From Pontibacterium sp049603715 (GTDB lineage Bacteria > Pseudomonadota > Gammaproteobacteria > Pseudomonadales > Balneatricaceae), in the NCBI GenBank assembly GCA_049603715.1, contig JBMYSW010000004.1, forward strand, positions 1-64,000: a stretch of DNA of 64,000 nt. The letters run 5' to 3'. Positions 1 to 9,170 of the stretch are shown here, piece after piece (the stretch's first letter is position 1; the number at the start of each line of letters is the position of its first letter). Position numbers and translations under genes: made by a program. Under the pieces are notes generated by a model that saw only the letters and a program-made list of their open reading frames with translations, searched no databases and had not been told where the DNA came from.

Positions 1-55
1 AACTCGCGACCCCAACCTTGGCAAGGTTGTGCTCTACCAACTGAGCTATTCCCGC
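1..55 (-). tRNA. tRNA-Gly(GCC), truncated by window edge
   Basis: The acceptor 5' strand, D arm and anticodon arm (loop with GCC) are visible on the minus strand. The 3' part lies outside the window. The visible bases match the 5' part of the tRNA-Gly at 600-707. The window edge falls exactly where the 32-bp duplication of that second copy would begin, so whether this copy is normal or duplicated cannot be told. It follows tRNA-Glu with a 1-nt spacer and was probably cotranscribed with it. Confidence 0.9.
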
Positions 56-56
56 A

Positions 57-132
57 TGGCGTCCCATAGGGGGTTCGAACCCCTGTTACCGCCGTGAAAG
101 GGCGGTGTCCTAGACCACTAGACGAATGGGAC
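57..132 (-). tRNA. tRNA-Glu(UUC), copy 1
   Basis: A complete 76-nt cloverleaf on the minus strand with anticodon TTC, T-loop GTTCGAA and an encoded CCA end (plus-strand TGG at 57-59). It is first in a tRNA-Glu/tRNA-Gly pair. An identical tRNA-Glu lies at 710-785, so the pair is duplicated within 0.7 kb. Confidence 0.96.
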
Positions 133-213
133 AATCCACTTAAAGAACTTATTAAATCATATAAAACAACGACTTAGCAAACCGCTTTAAGTTCCTCATC
201 AGAGGAGGCGCGT

Positions 214-242
214 ATATTAATAGGGCTTAGCCTTTCGGTCAA
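214..242 (-). promoter_or_regulatory. Promoter of tRNA-Glu/Gly pair 1
   Basis: On the minus strand there is a -35 TTGACC (242-237), a 17-bp spacer and a -10 TAATAT (219-214), followed by the G+C-rich stretch ACGCGCC. A GC-rich discriminator of this kind is typical of stringently controlled stable-RNA promoters. The start would be near 207, about 75 nt before tRNA-Glu. The rest of 133-600 holds no gene that I can support. Confidence 0.7.
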
Positions 243-544
243 CCCCTTTTTTCAAAAAAATCTTTGAAATCAATTTCCCCAGCCTTCCCCTCTTCCAAAA
301 CATCTCTACTCTCGCCCTCTTAGCCCCCTTTACCCGCTATCGGCCCATGCTGCAGATCATTCGTTATAAACTTAATCGCAAACCAAAAACGCCGAACGCA
401 CTAGACTAAAAAGGCAGTCAAACGACTTATGAAGCCCTCTAAACGGCCGATACCTATACGCATATAAAGAAGGATTATAATAAGAGAGAAGCTGTGCTTT
501 AGAGCGCCTCTAGAGGAAGGATAGAAAATGAAGAGCGCTAGAAA

Positions 545-570
545 CAAAAAATCCAGCTTGTGGCTGGATT
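545..570 (-). terminator. Rho-independent terminator of tRNA pair 2
   Basis: An 8-bp stem (550-557 with 563-570), a 5-nt loop and a run of Ts on the minus strand, 30 nt beyond the 3' end of the second tRNA-Gly. It closes the tRNA-Glu/Gly unit that starts at about 826. Confidence 0.75.
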
Positions 571-599
571 CTGTGTGCAGTGATATAAACACTGGAATT

Positions 600-707
<108 letters not shown>

Positions 708-709
708 GG

Positions 710-785
710 TGGCGTCCCATAGGGGGTTCGAACCCCTGTTACCGCCGTGAAAGGGCGGTGTCCTAGACCACTAGACGAATGGGAC
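710..785 (-). tRNA. tRNA-Glu(UUC), copy 2
   Basis: A complete 76-nt tRNA-Glu with anticodon TTC and encoded CCA, identical to the copy at 57-132. It is first of the pair with the duplicated tRNA-Gly. Confidence 0.96.
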
Positions 786-832
786 ATGACGTTAAACGTT
801 AGCTAAAAGCGCTGTCGTTCAATGCGAGCGAA

Positions 833-861
833 ATATTAATGAGGTTCAGCTCAAGCGTCAA
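833..861 (-). promoter_or_regulatory. Promoter of tRNA-Glu/Gly pair 2
   Basis: Minus strand: -35 TTGACG (861-856), 17-bp spacer, -10 TAATAT (838-833). It has the same layout and the same -10 hexamer as the promoter of pair 1, but the spacer differs. The two pairs are therefore likely to be transcribed independently. Confidence 0.72.
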
Positions 862-989
862 GTGTTTTTTAAAAAATCTTGTAAAATCATAAACTTTTGA
901 GCTACTTTTGATGGGGTAACCTCATAAGTTCAATCCGCTAACCCTGCCCCTTTACTGTGGGCGATTGAGAGAGTTCACAACAAAGTTCT

Positions 990-1760
990 ATGGCACCGAT
1001 TCAAATTGCATTGCTTATCGGCTTTGGTGTTGGCGTACTAGTCATCTTAGCCTCCATCATTCAACAGATGGAAGATAAAAAGAAAGCGACCAAAATGCGT
1101 ATAATGCACTTACGCACGAGTATTCGTCGCTGCTCGCACCTACTCGATAATATTCCGAGCCACTTTATGAGCACTGAGCTACACCAAGTGCTCTCGCGCT
1201 ACTTGGAGTTTCAATGCAAAGCTTCTCTAGAGTTAGAGGATAACGCTGCCATCAAAAAACAACTTGATGACATACAAGCCAGTAAAAAGAAAAGCTACGA
1301 GCCAGAGCCACACCCTGAAGGATCGATCACGCTTTTTGCAACTCCCCACTTGGCACTAAGAGCCAAAGCCATTATCAAAGAGCTAGCGCAATTCTTAAAC
1401 TCAATTAAAGGCCATGGAGAGGTGAGTTCAACCGTTTGTAATCGCCTCATAGACGATACAAAAGTCTCTTACCAGCGAGCAGATATTGATTATGAGTTAC
1501 ATGAAGTGCTTGCAGCTGAGCCTCACCAAAGCATCAAGATGACAGTGGGCATGCTTCGCAATATTTTTGGACGCTTAGGGAAAGTGAATGTTGACCATGT
1601 TGTGGACCGCCAGCTTTACGAAGTGCGCTCACACCTTCATCAGCTTGTACAAGAGCTCGATGAGCTTGAAGAGCAGAAGAAGGCTTCCAAAGACTTAGAT
1701 GAAGCCGAAACAAGTAAAGACAACGCGCCCCCGCCTCCTTTGCCCGGTATTGACTATTAG
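990..1760 (+). CDS. Hypothetical one-helix membrane protein
   Basis: 256 residues. Residues about 4-25 form one hydrophobic helix (IALLIGFGVGVLVILASII), followed by a basic, predominantly helical cytoplasmic part. A charged coiled-coil stretch lies near residues 205-235, and the tail is proline-rich (PPPPLPG). No known domain is recognised. It stands alone, opposite in direction to the tRNA genes, and a bidirectional terminator follows. It is probably a host gene; the function is unknown. Confidence 0.75.
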   Translation: MAPIQIALLIGFGVGVLVILASIIQQMEDKKKATKMRIMHLRTSIRRCSHLLDNIPSHFMSTELHQVLSRYLEFQCKASLELEDNAAIKKQLDDIQASKKKSYEPEPHPEGSITLFATPHLALRAKAIIKELAQFLNSIKGHGEVSSTVCNRLIDDTKVSYQRADIDYELHEVLAAEPHQSIKMTVGMLRNIFGRLGKVNVDHVVDRQLYEVRSHLHQLVQELDELEEQKKASKDLDEAETSKDNAPPPPLPGIDY

Positions 1761-1780
1761 TACGCCAGTAGCTCGCTAGA

Positions 1781-1815
1781 AACTAAAAAGCAGGGCCCCA
1801 CCCTGCTTTTTAGTT
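1781..1815. terminator. Bidirectional rho-independent terminator
   Basis: A near-perfect hairpin with arms AAAAAGCAGGG and CCCTGCTTTTT. The A and T runs on both sides let it serve both the gene ending at 1760 and the convergent gene ending at 1838. Confidence 0.85.
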
Positions 1816-1837
1816 AACACCCTAGTCAGACTCCCAT

Positions 1838-3904
1838 TTACGAGACACTTTCATTCACCTTTAAGAAGATAATCGAAATAACATCATTTTGATAATCACC
1901 GGTAGTTTTGTACTCACGGTAGCCACTAGAAAGGGTTGCGCCTGCTAGCATCGACAAGCCCGCCAGCTCAATTATTCCCTCATAGCTTTTCCCTGCTTTT
2001 AAACGCAGCATCTCGGTGGGTAAATCCAATTTGCTACCCACGGCAAAGTGCGGGTCCGTCGAGCTAATCACAATACCGTCGCGCCCCACATATAAGCCGC
2101 CTGCATTGGCCAGCGGCTCACCTTCGCCGTCACGCGGCAAAGCTGCTTTGAGCATATCCTCAAACTCGGGTAGCGCATCAAAGACAACCGCGATACCACC
2201 CACGACTCCACCTTGCTTGGCACGAATAGCCGCACCGTAAAGGTAAGTGTGTTTACCGTCGTACAGCACCGTGTCCTTAAACTGCGATACAGCGTATTTC
2301 TGCTCATCGTTAATCATCAAGGTGGAATTAACAAATGAGGTATCCGTTAAACGCTGCCCCACTAGCGATAACTCAAAGTCTGGGTTGGAACAGGCCATCA
2401 CTCGCCCTTCTTTATCAAAGACGATCAGGTTGGTGTAAACCGTATAAAGCTCATTGATGTACTGCAGAATATTGGTAATACGTTTTCGCGACTGCTGGTT
2501 ATCAATTTGCTCGGCCATCACCTGCACATGTGCAGCAATTTCGGGCATCATCGCCCACCAGCGGCAATCGTTGGCACGCTCGTATAAATTACGATCCATA
2601 ATATCGATGGCCAACGACGAATAGAGGCGACAATTGGACAGTGCGGAATGAAACGCCGTTAAGTTAAGTTGGCTGATAGAATCGGTAATCACCGAGTTAA
2701 TCTCTTCACCCACCTCTTTAATCTTCTCAAGCACCGGCATAAAGGTGCGGGCCTCTAGGCGCACCGCAAGAGACTTACCGTTCAGGGTCACAATGCCCAA
2801 CTTGCGGTTAATACGCGTCGACTCGGTATTAATCTGCTTTAAGTTTTCCGAAAGCACCAACTTACTGAGGTACTCATCAGAAACCGCCTTTGACTTATCT
2901 TGGTGATGCTTAACCGACAAAGCATTTTTGGTCGGCACTAACGTTCGTACACGCCAGCCCAGCCCTTCATAACCTTGATAGCCATTCGTTACCAACGTAT
3001 TGCTTAAATAGGCTTTATTACGAATTTGAATCGGGGTGGAAACACTGCCATCTTGACTGTCTACAAGGTCACCATACTTCAATAGACTGTAATCACTGCT
3101 GGCGATAACCCGATCACCATCAAGTAGAACAAGGGTTACCTCATCATCCGATGAAAGCATGCTCGCGTAAATTCGCTGCAGCTCATCAGCTAGTCTGAAA
3201 AACATGACCAAATAACCGATGACTTCCTCACTCCCATCGGAAGCAACCACTTTACTGGCAAAGATATGGCTATCAACACGAGTCGGATAGAGGCTAGTCG
3301 GACCAAAAAACTCCAAGTAGCTTTCTGACTTATTAATCCGCTCCACAAGGTCAAAGTCAGCCTCAGCTTTGTTACTCGCGGAGTCTAGTTGCGCAGCGAT
3401 TTTGCCATGACGATCAAGCAATATAATTTCGTCATAAACCGAGTACTTGCGCGTATAGGCACGCAAGCGTTGACTCATTGCACTGCGGCCTAAGTCATCC
3501 GCACCCTGACTTAAAAACTCTCGCACGCTGGTATCGGTGGCCAAAAAGCCCACATCAGCGGTGCGCTCAAACAGGTTTCGAATCAGGATATCGATGTTGT
3601 TTTGAGCAAAGAACGATAGCTCACTCTGTACTTTGCTAACAGTTTCATCGACCAAAGAGCTGAGCAGCTGACCTTGTAATTGCGTAAATTCATCACGCGT
3701 GGTTTTCATTGAGCGCAACAAGGGCCCACCTTGGCCTTTTAGCATGTCCTGGTTAATCGCGCCTACGGTCGATATAGAATCCCAAAACCGCGTCAATTGA
3801 TGCAGCTGCTCAGCATAGCTCTGAAACTCAGGGATTTGCGCTAGGGTTTTCTTATACTGCGTATTCATCATTAAACCATCTTCACTCTCAGCGTTCTTAC
3901 TCAC
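1838..3904 (-). CDS. Double Cache-domain sensor protein, chemotaxis-like
   Basis: 688 residues. Two extracellular-sensor-type (Cache/PAS-like) regions can be read, about residues 95-330 (around YDEIILLDRHGKI and LVLLDGDRVIASS) and 450-600 (around YTNLIVFDKEGRVMAC and GGLYVGRDGIVISS). No membrane helix and no methyl-accepting signalling hairpin are visible, so it looks like a soluble sensor. The last 40 residues may be a remnant CheW-like segment, which is uncertain. The first codon is GTG; an ATG twelve codons in is an alternative. It stands alone, sharing a terminator with the gene at 990-1760. Confidence 0.7.
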   Translation of the reverse strand: MSKNAESEDGLMMNTQYKKTLAQIPEFQSYAEQLHQLTRFWDSISTVGAINQDMLKGQGGPLLRSMKTTRDEFTQLQGQLLSSLVDETVSKVQSELSFFAQNNIDILIRNLFERTADVGFLATDTSVREFLSQGADDLGRSAMSQRLRAYTRKYSVYDEIILLDRHGKIAAQLDSASNKAEADFDLVERINKSESYLEFFGPTSLYPTRVDSHIFASKVVASDGSEEVIGYLVMFFRLADELQRIYASMLSSDDEVTLVLLDGDRVIASSDYSLLKYGDLVDSQDGSVSTPIQIRNKAYLSNTLVTNGYQGYEGLGWRVRTLVPTKNALSVKHHQDKSKAVSDEYLSKLVLSENLKQINTESTRINRKLGIVTLNGKSLAVRLEARTFMPVLEKIKEVGEEINSVITDSISQLNLTAFHSALSNCRLYSSLAIDIMDRNLYERANDCRWWAMMPEIAAHVQVMAEQIDNQQSRKRITNILQYINELYTVYTNLIVFDKEGRVMACSNPDFELSLVGQRLTDTSFVNSTLMINDEQKYAVSQFKDTVLYDGKHTYLYGAAIRAKQGGVVGGIAVVFDALPEFEDMLKAALPRDGEGEPLANAGGLYVGRDGIVISSTDPHFAVGSKLDLPTEMLRLKAGKSYEGIIELAGLSMLAGATLSSGYREYKTTGDYQNDVISIIFLKVNESVS

Positions 3905-4092
3905 AAGACGATTTAAAAAAGGGGGGATATCGCCTCTTCCTTGTCGCAGCTCACTTGCAATGGGCTACTAAAAAAGGCTATCGGCACCTCTGACGTACAC
4001 ATAAATAATTCGTATAAGAAACCTCTAAACCATTAAAAACGCCCTCTAATGGCGCACAAAACAGTGCTTTTTAACCAAAATGGACGGTGCTT

Positions 4093-5010
4093 TTAGTTAC
4101 CTAGCTTGGCTTTGGCGCGTTCATAACCCAAGTCAATCATCTCCGATGCGCGGTTAAACTCCAGCATGCCACACGCTGTCCGCGAAATATTAATCACCAC
4201 ATCGGGCGGGTAAACCGCTAGCTTTTGCCGAGCAATGGTACTTTGCATGGCATCAAAGGCGAGGTTTGCCACCTCATACATGCCCCGCTCTTCCGATGGC
4301 TTGGGTTGATCTTGCGGTTCATCATCAAAAGAGAAGGTCTCTTTGAGTGACGATAGAAAATGATCAATTTTTTGATGAAAGCCCGCTTCTTCCGCTTCTG
4401 ACTCGTCGATCTCCACTTCTGACTTAGGCACAGAGGGCGGTGGTGTAGCGCCTAAGTTCACAGCAATTGTTAGGTCAGTATCGTCACCAAACGTTGGCGC
4501 AATGGGCACAGGGTTTAAAACGCCGCCATCAATCAAGGTCATTTGGTTTTTAACCACAGGGGTAAAAAATAACGGCAGCGAAATAGATGCGCGAATAGCC
4601 TCAAACAGCGAGCCACGATTAATCCACACCTCTTTTTCTTCATTGATATCCGCAGCGACCGCGGTGTATTGCATACCTAGGTCTTCGATATTTTGGTCGC
4701 CAACAAGGTCTACCAAGGTATCAATAATACGGTCACCCTTAACCAAGCCACCGGCTTGCCAAGACAAGTCTAGCAACGTCAACATATCACGTCGGTTAAT
4801 GGCGCGAACCCACTGTTCAAACTCGTCTAGCTTGCCTGCGGCGTAAACACCGCCCACTAATGCCCCCATAGAGCAGCCTGATATAGAGCGGATCTCGTAG
4901 CCGTTTTCAATAAGCCAACGAATCACGCCGATGTGCGCTAGCCCTCGGGCGCCGCCGCTACCCAGCACCAAGGAGACTGTTTTTTTGCTATCGTTTTGCA
5001 CCGATGTCAT
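4093..5010 (-). CDS. Patatin-like phospholipase (RssA-type)
   Basis: 305 residues from the ATG at 5010, which has GGAAG upstream; an in-frame TTG at 5034 is less likely. The patatin hallmarks are present: oxyanion loop GSGGARG (residues 17-23), nucleophile elbow GCSMG (Ser47) and catalytic DGG (Asp161), giving the Ser-Asp dyad of bacterial patatins. No signal peptide is seen, so it should act in the cytoplasm on acyl lipids. An acidic insert lies near residues 185-235. E. coli RssA is of similar size. The substrate is unknown. Confidence 0.88.
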   Translation of the reverse strand: MTSVQNDSKKTVSLVLGSGGARGLAHIGVIRWLIENGYEIRSISGCSMGALVGGVYAAGKLDEFEQWVRAINRRDMLTLLDLSWQAGGLVKGDRIIDTLVDLVGDQNIEDLGMQYTAVAADINEEKEVWINRGSLFEAIRASISLPLFFTPVVKNQMTLIDGGVLNPVPIAPTFGDDTDLTIAVNLGATPPPSVPKSEVEIDESEAEEAGFHQKIDHFLSSLKETFSFDDEPQDQPKPSEERGMYEVANLAFDAMQSTIARQKLAVYPPDVVINISRTACGMLEFNRASEMIDLGYERAKAKLGN

Positions 5011-5153
5011 GCCCGCTTCCTTCACCTTTGCCAACGCCTACTAAAGCCATAGAGCTAAATACTTCATCACGATTTATGCAATAAGAGTCACATAGTTTGG
5101 GTTATAAGGCCACCATACCGCTTTTACAAACACCACACGCCAAACTCCAAGCA

Positions 5154-5178
5154 CAAAAAAAGCAGCCGAAGCTGCTTT
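5154..5178 (-). terminator. Terminator after the ParA-like gene
   Basis: Hairpin AGCAGC-CGAA-GCTGCT, read on the minus strand as a UUCG-loop stem followed by seven Ts, about 55 nt after the stop of the gene at 5231-5929. Confidence 0.85.
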
Positions 5179-5230
5179 TATTAGTCTAAAAGGTCCGCCT
5201 AGAAACGGTTTGGCCAGATAAGCTTCGCCA

Positions 5231-5929
5231 TTACAGCGAACTAAATACCTTCTCAAAGATACCGTAGGACTTTTTCACCCACACTTTGGTGCGCTGACGT
5301 TCCATAAGGCCCAAATTGCCCGCATCGCCACTCTTAATGTGCTCAGCACCCCAAAAGCTAAAGCTGAGCGCGTCGATTTTACGCATGGTCTCAGCGTGGA
5401 GTGCTGGTAGGTCAACAAAAGTAACCGGCGCGTCTTGATCAACGTAGTTTTTGATCACGGCATTGGCTGTTTCAAAGTTTTTGCCGCAGCCGTGGTTTTT
5501 AACAACAACACAGGTAATTTTGTCTGCGTACTTAGCTAAAAACTGATCCAGCAAGCGCGCTGAGTCCATGCCATCGTCCACGACATACCAGTAGATAAAC
5601 GGCACTTGTAGCTCTTCACACATGTCGATGACGCCGTTTTCTTCAATCCAGTGATCAAGAAAACGTTCGCTTTGTGCAGGAAGGTCGACCAATACGCTCG
5701 ACTCGTCTTCCAACGCCGCTTCCATAATTTGGTCAGCGCTTTCAAACACATCTAGGTTGATTGGCTTTGCGTATTCGCTGTAAAAACGGCTTAGCGTGGC
5801 ATGAGAGGCATCGGCGTCAAACGCAACGAACGACTCAGCTTGATCAATAAAATACTGAGAAAACAGACGCGAAAAGACCGATTTACCAACACCGCCCTTT
5901 TCACCACCAACAAAGTGGATACTACTCAT
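5231..5929 (-). CDS. ParA/MinD-like deviant Walker ATPase
   Basis: 232 residues. The N-terminus has a deviant Walker A motif (GGEKGGVGKSVFSR, residues 8-21), then FDADASH (switch I region) and VLVDLPAQ (Walker B-like, about residue 80). It resembles the short ParA-family proteins related to plasmid TraL/StbC. No ParB partner or DNA-binding helix-turn-helix is next to it, so a partition role cannot be assumed. AGGA stands 8 nt before the ATG. A host chromosomal gene; the cargo is unknown. Confidence 0.75.
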   Translation of the reverse strand: MSSIHFVGGEKGGVGKSVFSRLFSQYFIDQAESFVAFDADASHATLSRFYSEYAKPINLDVFESADQIMEAALEDESSVLVDLPAQSERFLDHWIEENGVIDMCEELQVPFIYWYVVDDGMDSARLLDQFLAKYADKITCVVVKNHGCGKNFETANAVIKNYVDQDAPVTFVDLPALHAETMRKIDALSFSFWGAEHIKSGDAGNLGLMERQRTKVWVKKSYGIFEKVFSSL

Positions 5930-6094
5930 TTATTCAATCCTTTCTATGGGGGCCAAGGCCGCATATTCCTTGCACCCACCGATTAACAATAGCGTAAACC
6001 GCACACGTCCTTCACCAAGGGGAGAGCCTTCAGTTTAGTGTTTGCGAGTGGCGCTATTGTGACAAGAATCGATTTTTATAACATCTGTTATGCA

Positions 6095-6121
6095 TAAAAA
6101 AACCGCCTAAAAAGACGGTTT
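6095..6121 (-). terminator. Rho-independent terminator
   Basis: On the minus strand an 8-bp stem (AAACCGTC with GGCGGTTT, one G-T pair) is followed by TTTTT. It lies downstream of copC-copD and the IS remnant and probably ends the copCD transcript. Confidence 0.6.
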
Positions 6122-6186
6122 ATTCTGTTGGAATAGCCCAGACACCTCAAGAAGAGATAAACTATTCTCAACCAGAGGCGCCAGCC

Positions 6187-6444
6187 ATGAGCCCAACGCG
6201 TGGTTACAAGCAGTATCCGCCAGAGTTTAAAGAAGAGGTCGCTGTTCTCGAGACGGAGCCAGGTTACTCCCCCCTAAAGCCGCACAGCCTTTTTTTGGGG
6301 AGGGCGGGCGCTACCAATTTGCTCTAAAAGTGTTAGGAAAAGCAGGAGCAATCTATTAGTGACTCGAAGCCTAAGGAAACGGAGCTGGAAAAGCCGGTAA
6401 TGAATGCTTTTCGGCTTAAACTTCGGCGAAAACTCAAGCGTTAA
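6187..6444 (+). pseudogene. Remnant of an IS3-family transposase orfA
   Basis: The ATG at 6187 opens a frame whose first residues (MSPTRGYKQYPPEFKEEVAV, then LETEPGYS) resemble the N-terminal helix-turn-helix of IS3-type OrfA proteins. The frame soon degenerates and stops. Farther on (about 6355-6444) a charged helix fragment resembles the leucine-zipper end of OrfA. No orfB and no terminal inverted repeats are visible. It overlaps the end of copD by four bases. Confidence 0.5.
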
Positions 6445-7331
6445 TGAGGACTAAAAAAGGTGCTCAAATAAGCGGTCGCCACTAAAATAGCCAACGCGAC
6501 AGCCGCCTCCACCAAAATCGAGCGACTCATCGTGTCCGTACCGTCCACCACAATACCGGGCACTAACACCCATTTGTGCCAAGCGGCAAGGGCTAAAATC
6601 GCCATCACAAACGCCACCTTGTACAACAATACTTGCCCATAGGTGGTGGTAAATACGCCCTGCCAACCCGTGAGCTGCCAGCTTAGAGCGGCACCACACA
6701 GCAACAGCACAGGCACAAACACACTGGCACGACGACCAAAACTCTCCAATAAGTTTTGCACCTTTAACCCATGCCCTGCTTCACCCCGTATATGAGAAAA
6801 ACACCAAAGCGGCAGCAAGGCACCAAACCACAAGGCTGCTAACCCTAAATGCACGATCAGCACCAACCTAAACCACCAAGGCTCGGTCACGGCATGCCCT
6901 GTTAGCGTATGACCGTAAAGAATAACCAGCAAGGCGCTGCCCCAACCGGCCAATAGCCACTTACAGGGTTTGCAGCTTTTTTTAACAAAGGGATAAAGCA
7001 ATAGGCCAGCCAATGCGAGGCCCCAGCCAATTAGGCTCCAACGAAGCTGTGCGCCTGCGGCCTCTTGCCACATAAAGTCGACCATATCGGCATCAAACAT
7101 CGCCCAAATACCGTCTTCTAGTAGCGCGCCAATTTGTACAAAAAAGTAAGCGCCACTGGCAATAGGCCCAAGCAGCGCACCAAGCCACAGATACCCGCTC
7201 AGCCAGCGGTTCAACTCCGGTGCTTTTGTACTCCAGCACAACGACCAAGCGCCGCCCGCCAAAGCACAAATCGAAAAGTACACCAGCGCTTTAATTAAAA
7301 GCTGCGCCGCTTCCCATTGGCTTAAGTCCAT
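6441..7331 (-). CDS. copD: CopD family copper-resistance membrane protein
   Basis: 296 residues with about eight hydrophobic helices. Histidine- and tryptophan-containing loops (YGHTLTGHAVTEPWW, SHIRGEAGHG, WHKWVLVPG) are characteristic of CopD. It sits in the inner membrane and in other bacteria works with periplasmic CopC in copper handling or uptake. It follows copC after 96 nt on the same strand. AAGGGATG lies 5 nt before the ATG. The 3' end abuts an IS3 remnant. Confidence 0.85.
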   Translation of the reverse strand: MDLSQWEAAQLLIKALVYFSICALAGGAWSLCWSTKAPELNRWLSGYLWLGALLGPIASGAYFFVQIGALLEDGIWAMFDADMVDFMWQEAAGAQLRWSLIGWGLALAGLLLYPFVKKSCKPCKWLLAGWGSALLVILYGHTLTGHAVTEPWWFRLVLIVHLGLAALWFGALLPLWCFSHIRGEAGHGLKVQNLLESFGRRASVFVPVLLLCGAALSWQLTGWQGVFTTTYGQVLLYKVAFVMAILALAAWHKWVLVPGIVVDGTDTMSRSILVEAAVALAILVATAYLSTFFSPH

Positions 7332-7427
7332 TTGTACATCCCTTTATGTGTTGGTATTGAGTCTTATTATTTTTATTACGCTCGGTAAAGCCACAACGAC
7401 CCATTAGGCGAGTTAGGCCAAACACTA

Positions 7428-7775
7428 TTAGCGCTGCTCAAATGAAAAGCGGCCTTTCATCACGTGGCCATCGGCACCTAGGCCTTTCCATTCGACTTGA
7501 TACTTTCCAGCGCTTAGCGGGGGAACCGATAGCTCAAACAAGGTTTGTGCGCCTAAGCTACGGTTGACTGATACAGGTACTTTTTTACCGGTTAAGGACG
7601 TGAGTTTTACATTCACAAGCTTGGTCGCGCGACTAAAGTGCAGCTCTAGTTGCTCTAGAGGTTCGATAACTGAGGAACCGTCGGCAGGCACAGTGGTGGT
7701 CATTTTTCCGTGCGCCCAAAGCGACGAAGACGCCACTGCAAAACACAAGGTAACCACCTTTAACCACACTTTCAT
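7428..7775 (-). CDS. copC: CopC periplasmic copper-binding protein
   Basis: 115 residues. It has a cleavable signal peptide (residues 1-21, ending SSSLWA|HG), so mature His1 could bind copper as in other CopC proteins. The CopC beta-barrel is recognisable from PADGSSVIEPLEQLELHFS and GADGHVMKGRFSF. Upstream partner of copD in a two-gene unit. Confidence 0.88.
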   Translation of the reverse strand: MKVWLKVVTLCFAVASSSLWAHGKMTTTVPADGSSVIEPLEQLELHFSRATKLVNVKLTSLTGKKVPVSVNRSLGAQTLFELSVPPLSAGKYQVEWKGLGADGHVMKGRFSFEQR

Positions 7776-7896
7776 TTACCTGCCCCCTATTAGTTTTTGG
7801 ATTAACCACTCAATTATAGGCTGATGGTTTTACTAAGGGCTAGTGTGCTTGGGTAGGTAGGAAGCTGCGAAGCATAGATCAAAGCCCTCTGGGCAC

Positions 7897-7934
7897 AAAA
7901 AAGGGGAGGCCATTTGTTCGGTCTCCCCTTTTAC
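7897..7934. terminator. Strong hairpin terminator
   Basis: Arms AAAAAAGGGGAG and CTCCCCTTTT with a 14-nt loop; A and T runs on both sides. It lies upstream of copC and could end a transcript arriving from the right. Confidence 0.7.
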
Positions 7935-8276
7935 GTGTCTGCTGTTTACATCGCTAAAGCGACTTTCAGCAAATCAATTTATTAGCGTAAACTAAAACTT
8001 AGTTTGCAAGGTCACAGCGCCTGTTACAGGCCTCACTGACCTATATATTCGATAAAGTAACCGTCCACGACCGAATATAACCATCGTTGCACCTAGGCAT
8101 CGCACTCTCAGATAGCTCTTGATCGGCTTACGCTCAATAATAATGTTGAATTATCGCTGTTAACGCTTATGAGGTATCACTGAGCGATATCTATGTGTTG
8201 AAACACTGAAACATTACTACTAAAATGCACGTAAATGGATTGGGCAGTCCCGGTCGGCGCTATAACCTCGGTGGAA
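7935..8276. other. Non-coding gap, possible gene remnant
   Basis: No convincing gene is seen between the hairpin at 7897-7934 and the DUF3800 stop. On the minus strand near 7990-8025 a short frame ends in LQTKF-stop, the kind of C-terminal phenylalanine common in outer-membrane beta-barrels. The frame cannot be extended far, so at most this is the scar of a lost gene next to the restriction operon. Confidence 0.25.
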
Positions 8277-9170
8277 TCATCGGGGTTTTTCGCTTTTTAG
8301 CGCAGGGAAAATTTTCATACCTGCCCCTTCATAGCCCTTACCCGCTGCTTGGCGCCCGCCTTCACAGTAAAATTTTCTCTTTAACTCCTCAAAAGCGCGA
8401 TTGTCTTGCTCGGGGCGTAGTGTTTTTAAGCCTATAGGTCGAGCAACTAAGTCCGCTAACTGTAAGCCCGACGACATCACTTTTTTGTCCGAAAATAAAA
8501 TGTCGAAAGGCAACGGAATCCCCATGCGGTTGTTGCCGTCACAAATTCGGCGAAACTCCAGCTCTAACTCCGCATCTTCCTTTTGGCCTCGGCACTCAAC
8601 CACAATATGAGTCTTTAACGCTTGCTCCCCCTTTTCTTCTAAAAACTCATAAAGGGTTTCCATACACAGGCCCAAGGCAACGTGATAAGCATTAGCGGTT
8701 GCTTCTTGCTTACTCAGACTGCGCTTATCAATCACGGCACTAATCAAAATAAAATTGCTGAACTCGATAATCTCTGTGAGCTCATTCATAAAGGACTGTT
8801 GATGCTCACGCCCCTGAAAGAAATTAAACATTCCCTTACGGCGTCGAATCTCGTTTTCGTGGAGCACGACTTGATCATGTCCAAAGTGCTTGAATTTAAA
8901 CCGCTCAAGCGCAGGTACAATCACGTCGCTGTAATGTGTTTTATGGAAGACACAAAATGCGAGAACAAAAACGGGGTAGCTCTGGTCAATACTTTGAAGG
9001 TTGTGGTCGCCACTTTCATCGACATAGACGATATGCCGACTAAAAGGTGGCGCATCCACCATTTTAGTCTCATTCGCCTTAGATGGTGAGGCCTGTTGCG
9101 CGGGATCGTTGAATAACGATAACTGATCACCGCCTTCCGGTGTTCTTGTTTCTCGACCAGACGGCGACAT
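8277..9170 (-). CDS. DUF3800 domain protein
   Basis: 297 residues. The DUF3800 signature is clear: HIVYVDESGDHN near residues 46-57, followed by a beta strand FVLAFCVF. Conserved acidic residues continue in VVECRGQKEDAELELEF and near SSGLQLADLVARP, which suggests an RNase H-like fold. The first 45 residues are a polar extension. The start overlaps the hsdS stop by one base (TAATG), so it is translated with the restriction operon. Proteins of this domain often occur in defence loci, but the function is not established. Confidence 0.85.
   Translation of the reverse strand: MSPSGRETRTPEGGDQLSLFNDPAQQASPSKANETKMVDAPPFSRHIVYVDESGDHNLQSIDQSYPVFVLAFCVFHKTHYSDVIVPALERFKFKHFGHDQVVLHENEIRRRKGMFNFFQGREHQQSFMNELTEIIEFSNFILISAVIDKRSLSKQEATANAYHVALGLCMETLYEFLEEKGEQALKTHIVVECRGQKEDAELELEFRRICDGNNRMGIPLPFDILFSDKKVMSSGLQLADLVARPIGLKTLRPEQDNRAFEELKRKFYCEGGRQAAGKGYEGAGMKIFPALKSEKPR

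Noticed and set aside
5231..5929. Plasmid partition locus around the ParA-like gene
   Set aside because: No ParB-like gene, centromere repeats or replication genes are adjacent; neighbours look chromosomal.
7985..8040. Minus-strand C-terminus ending LQTKF-stop, as in outer-membrane proteins
   Set aside because: Stops occur within about 20 codons upstream in this frame and no barrel pattern can be read; noted only as a possible scar.
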